The notes beneath the pieces were generated by a model that worked only from the letters and a program-made list of their open reading frames with translations, was not told the DNA's origin and ran no database searches. Below, in pieces: positions 6,140-6,414 of a stretch of 6,414 nt of DNA. Source of the DNA: an uncultured Pedobacter sp. Its GTDB lineage: Bacteria; Bacteroidota; Bacteroidia; Sphingobacteriales; Sphingobacteriaceae. Where the stretch lies: positions 1-6,414 of the forward strand of contig CALLKE010000013.1 in the NCBI GenBank assembly GCA_938008555.1, in the 5' to 3' direction. Within the stretch, counting starts at the first letter, position 1. Each line of letters begins with the position of its first letter. The translations under genes were made by a program, and so were the position numbers.

Positions 6140-6150
6140 ATGCCGATAAA
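6140..6150 (+). repeat. ATGCCGATAAA repeat, copy B (upstream of fic -35)
   Basis: Exact 11-base match to copy A, lying eight bases upstream of the fic -35 element. Its end forms a dyad: GATAAAA (6145-6151) is repeated inverted as TTTTATC (6163-6169). Confidence 0.6.
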
Positions 6151-6204
6151 ATGCATATGATGTTTTATCATGTCCTCAAAGTTACAGATAGTCTAATTTT
6201 ATGG

Positions 6205-6214
6205 ACATGCCGAT
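6205..6214 (+). repeat. ACATGCCGAT repeat, copy C
   Basis: This shares ten bases exactly with copy B (6138-6147), 67 bases away. It sits in the loop of a perfect seven-base inverted repeat, TTATGGA (6199-6205) and TCCATAA (6220-6226), partly overlapping the left arm. A degenerate inverted copy, TTTGTCGGCACG, covers the fic start codon at 6057-6068. Confidence 0.45.
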
Positions 6215-6255
6215 TGTGCTCCATAATCTTTTACAGAGAATCAAAAATCGTTTAT

Positions 6256-6284
6256 TTGACACTCTCCCAGTACGCATCTATAAT
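6256..6284 (+). promoter_or_regulatory. perfect-consensus sigma-70 promoter
   Basis: TTGACA (6256-6261) and TATAAT (6279-6284) are separated by exactly 17 bases, the ideal sigma-70 arrangement. Transcription would run rightwards from about 6291. Such perfect promoters usually drive stable RNAs, mobile-element genes or highly expressed genes. No tRNA, rRNA or convincing coding region begins in the 120 bases that follow, so the target is outside the window or is a non-coding RNA. Confidence 0.6.
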
Positions 6285-6332
6285 CGCTACAGAGATTAAA
6301 AACATGACCATACCACCCCAGTTTGGAGTTGG

Positions 6333-6414
6333 TTAGGTTGTGGTAAACTGATCTCCGCCAGATTTTTGAAGAATAACTTTTCTCTTGTCTTTTTGGGCTA
6401 GCGTCAGCAGGTCT
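6333..6414 (-). CDS. possible 3' end of a minus-strand gene (partial)
   Basis: A minus-strand frame is open from the right edge for 26 codons and stops at TAA (6335-6333), with a tail ending SGGDQFTTT. The composition (K, Q, D and L rich, no rare-residue clusters) looks protein-like, but an open frame of this length is expected by chance. I recognise no family. If real, it would run towards fic and would be read antisense by the promoter at 6256-6284. Confidence 0.2.
   Translation of the reverse strand, partial: DLLTLAQKDKRKVILQKSGGDQFTTT

Larger units (their letters stand above)
6068..6414. other. 347-base stretch without a confident gene
   Basis: This stretch holds the fic promoter, three ATGCCGAT motif copies, two dyads (6145-6169 and 6199-6226), a perfect plus-strand sigma-70 promoter and a short open minus-strand frame at the right edge. 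I see no tRNA, no terminator with a proper U tract, and no insertion-sequence ends. A 61-codon plus-strand frame at 6151-6336 lacks a ribosome binding site and looks non-coding. Confidence 0.6.

Noticed and set aside
6151..6336. 61-codon plus-strand open frame
   Set aside because: No Shine-Dalgarno site, unnatural composition, and it contains the repeats, a dyad and a perfect promoter. Its end (MTIPPQFGVG) could be a leader peptide, but nothing supports this.
6311..6360. tRNA-like stretch containing GTTGGTTAG and GGTAAAC downstream of the perfect promoter
   Set aside because: No acceptor or anticodon stem can be paired, and no T-loop GTTCRA sequence follows.
6348..6366. Small hairpin ATCT/AGAT followed by T residues
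   Set aside because: The stem is only four A/T-rich pairs, too weak for a terminator.
1..6414. CRISPR array, transposase or integrase genes
   Set aside because: No regularly spaced long repeats are present, and no coding region with transposase or recombinase motifs.

Overview
The window looks like an accessory region of an AT-rich gammaproteobacterial genome. A Legionella or related Legionellales host is my best guess. It rests on moderate AT richness, strong GGAGG-type Shine-Dalgarno sites, and a flavin monooxygenase that, from memory, closely resembles the tetracycline destructase Tet(56) of Legionella longbeachae. No rRNA, housekeeping gene or other taxonomic marker is present, so the assignment is an inference.

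Left part, plus strand (1-2460). An aminoglycoside-phosphotransferase-fold (APH) kinase (26-913) overlaps by 8 bases a small HEPN-type protein resembling AbiU2 (906-1475). After a 78-base gap comes an AraC-type regulator fused to a GyrI-like ligand-binding domain (1554-2402). A GC-rich hairpin followed by a T-rich stretch (2420-2460) closes this block. The APH gene may itself be coupled to a gene whose last codons lie at the window's left edge.

Right part, minus strand (6067 down to 2466). Four genes run as one very compact operon, in transcription order: a class II Fic protein with a C-terminal winged helix (6067-4967), an APH(6)/hydroxyurea-type phosphotransferase (4970-4104), a small P-loop kinase (4104-3604) and a Tet(X)/Tet(56)-like FAD monooxygenase (3617-2466). 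The stop and start codons overlap by 4, 1 and 14 bases, and each downstream gene has its own Shine-Dalgarno site inside the preceding gene, which indicates translational coupling. A good sigma-70 promoter (TTGACT, 17 bases, CATAAT) precedes fic. Exact copies of ATGCCGATAAA overlap its -10 element and lie just upstream of its -35 element. These look like operator sites, possibly for the Fic protein's own winged helix.

Right edge (6068-6414). This stretch holds the fic promoter and repeats, then a plus-strand promoter with perfect consensus (TTGACA, 17 bases, TATAAT, at 6256-6284) that drives no gene I can identify here. A short minus-strand open frame ending at 6333-6335 may be the tail of another gene.

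Overall, the window carries two distant APH-fold kinases, a small P-loop kinase and a tetracycline-destructase-like enzyme, beside a Fic enzyme and a HEPN protein. Small-molecule modification (drug resistance or tolerance) and stress or phage defence are the two readings. The Fic-led operon with its repeat-decorated promoter is the most interesting unit.
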